NCBI RefSeq assembly: GCF_004022265.1
Contig: NZ_SAVB01000023.1
Location: forward strand, 38,356-102,355
Direction: 5' to 3'
DNA from: Paenirhodobacter ferrireducens
GTDB lineage: Bacteria; Pseudomonadota; Alphaproteobacteria; Rhodobacterales; Rhodobacteraceae
Length of the DNA stretch: 64,000 nucleotides
Numbering within the stretch: position 1 is the first letter of the stretch; each line of letters begins with the position of its first letter. This document shows, piece after piece, positions 63,876-64,000 of this stretch. The position numbers and the translations under genes were made by a program. The notes below the pieces were generated by a model. That model was not told the DNA's origin, searched no databases, and worked only from the letters and a program-made list of their open reading frames with translations.

Positions 63876-64000
63876 TTAACACGCTGCTGAAAAACCCCAC
63901 GCTGGACGCCGAAATCGGAACATGATTCACTTTCCGGGCGGTTTGGCGGGGGAAAGCGATGCGGGGATCGGACGAGACGAGCGGGTCGCTGTTCAGCTAC
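63876..64000. mobile_element. Left end of a second IS5-family element (cut by window end)
   Basis: TTAA (63876-63879), a YTAR-type target, is followed by CACGCTGCTGAAAAACCCC, closely like the terminal repeat of the element at 56515. The transposase starts at 63959 reading rightwards. The other end is outside the window. Confidence 0.8.
63959..64000 (+). CDS. IS5-family transposase, N-terminal fragment (continues beyond window)
   Basis: Only 14 codons are visible, MRGSDETSGSLFSY, which match the start of the other IS5-family transposase (MRGSDQVTGSLFSY) at 11 of 14 positions. It is a related but different element. Confidence 0.85.
   Translation, partial: MRGSDETSGSLFSY

Overview
The window looks like a high-GC chromosome of the alphaproteobacterial order Rhodobacterales (Rhodobacter/Rhodovulum-like). 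This rests on protein style, on the housekeeping blocks dnaG-rpoD, nrdR-ribD and ribE-ribB-ribH-nusB, on MmcB and GlpX, and on a tRNA-His with A73 and no encoded G-1, a known alphaproteobacterial oddity. It is a core chromosome broken by two integrated islands, each beside a tRNA gene, and by a cluster of insertion sequences.

Region 1 (1-9409) is an island whose right edge is the 3' end of tRNA-Glu(TTC). Starting from a clear sigma70-like promoter, it holds a minus-strand series of small, often overlapping genes: a helix-turn-helix protein, small unknowns and a terminase small subunit. A primase/helicase-like replication protein follows, then a ten-copy iteron array (probable replication origin), an N6-adenine DNA methyltransferase and a convergent, possibly restriction-related gene cut by the window start. 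Replication protein plus iterons plus a lone small terminase, with no capsid or tail genes in view, resembles a phage satellite. This is the most interesting candidate here; its integrase and left end would lie outside the window.

Region 2 (9410-36356) is core chromosome: tRNA-Glu, recJ, a TetR regulator with its palindrome, hom, glpX, a TadE/TadG-like trio, dnaG, rpoD, mug, a quinone-oxidoreductase/HxlR divergent pair, yjbQ, nrdR and ribD. A capsule block (kpsC, an OPX lipoprotein, kpsS) on the opposite strand sits between ribD and ribE-ribB-ribH-nusB. mmcB and tRNA-His close the region. Region 3 (36541-46810) has a membrane histidine kinase, a decayed heavy-metal P-type ATPase, a four-gene archaic chaperone-usher pilus locus with spore-coat-U pilins, an EamA exporter with a divergent LysR regulator, and a PaiB-like protein.

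Region 4 (46960 to about 55900) starts at tRNA-Ser(GCT) with a tyrosine integrase and looks like an integrative mobilizable element. It has a MobA-type relaxase, MobC, a 53-bp interrupted palindrome near a DnaA box (candidate oriT or origin), a soluble FtsH-like AAA+ protease, a zinc-ribbon/GIY-YIG protein and a ribbon-helix-helix protein. Next comes an IS cluster (55978-58110): a 5'-truncated IS3-family gene, an intact IS5-family element with a CTAA duplication, and an IS110-family remnant. Region 5 (58306-63586) is a Yjb/Gfc-like exopolysaccharide locus: YjbE-like peptide, OPX protein, YjbF, YjbH and a sugar-phosphate transferase. The window ends inside a second IS5-family element placed upstream of that locus.
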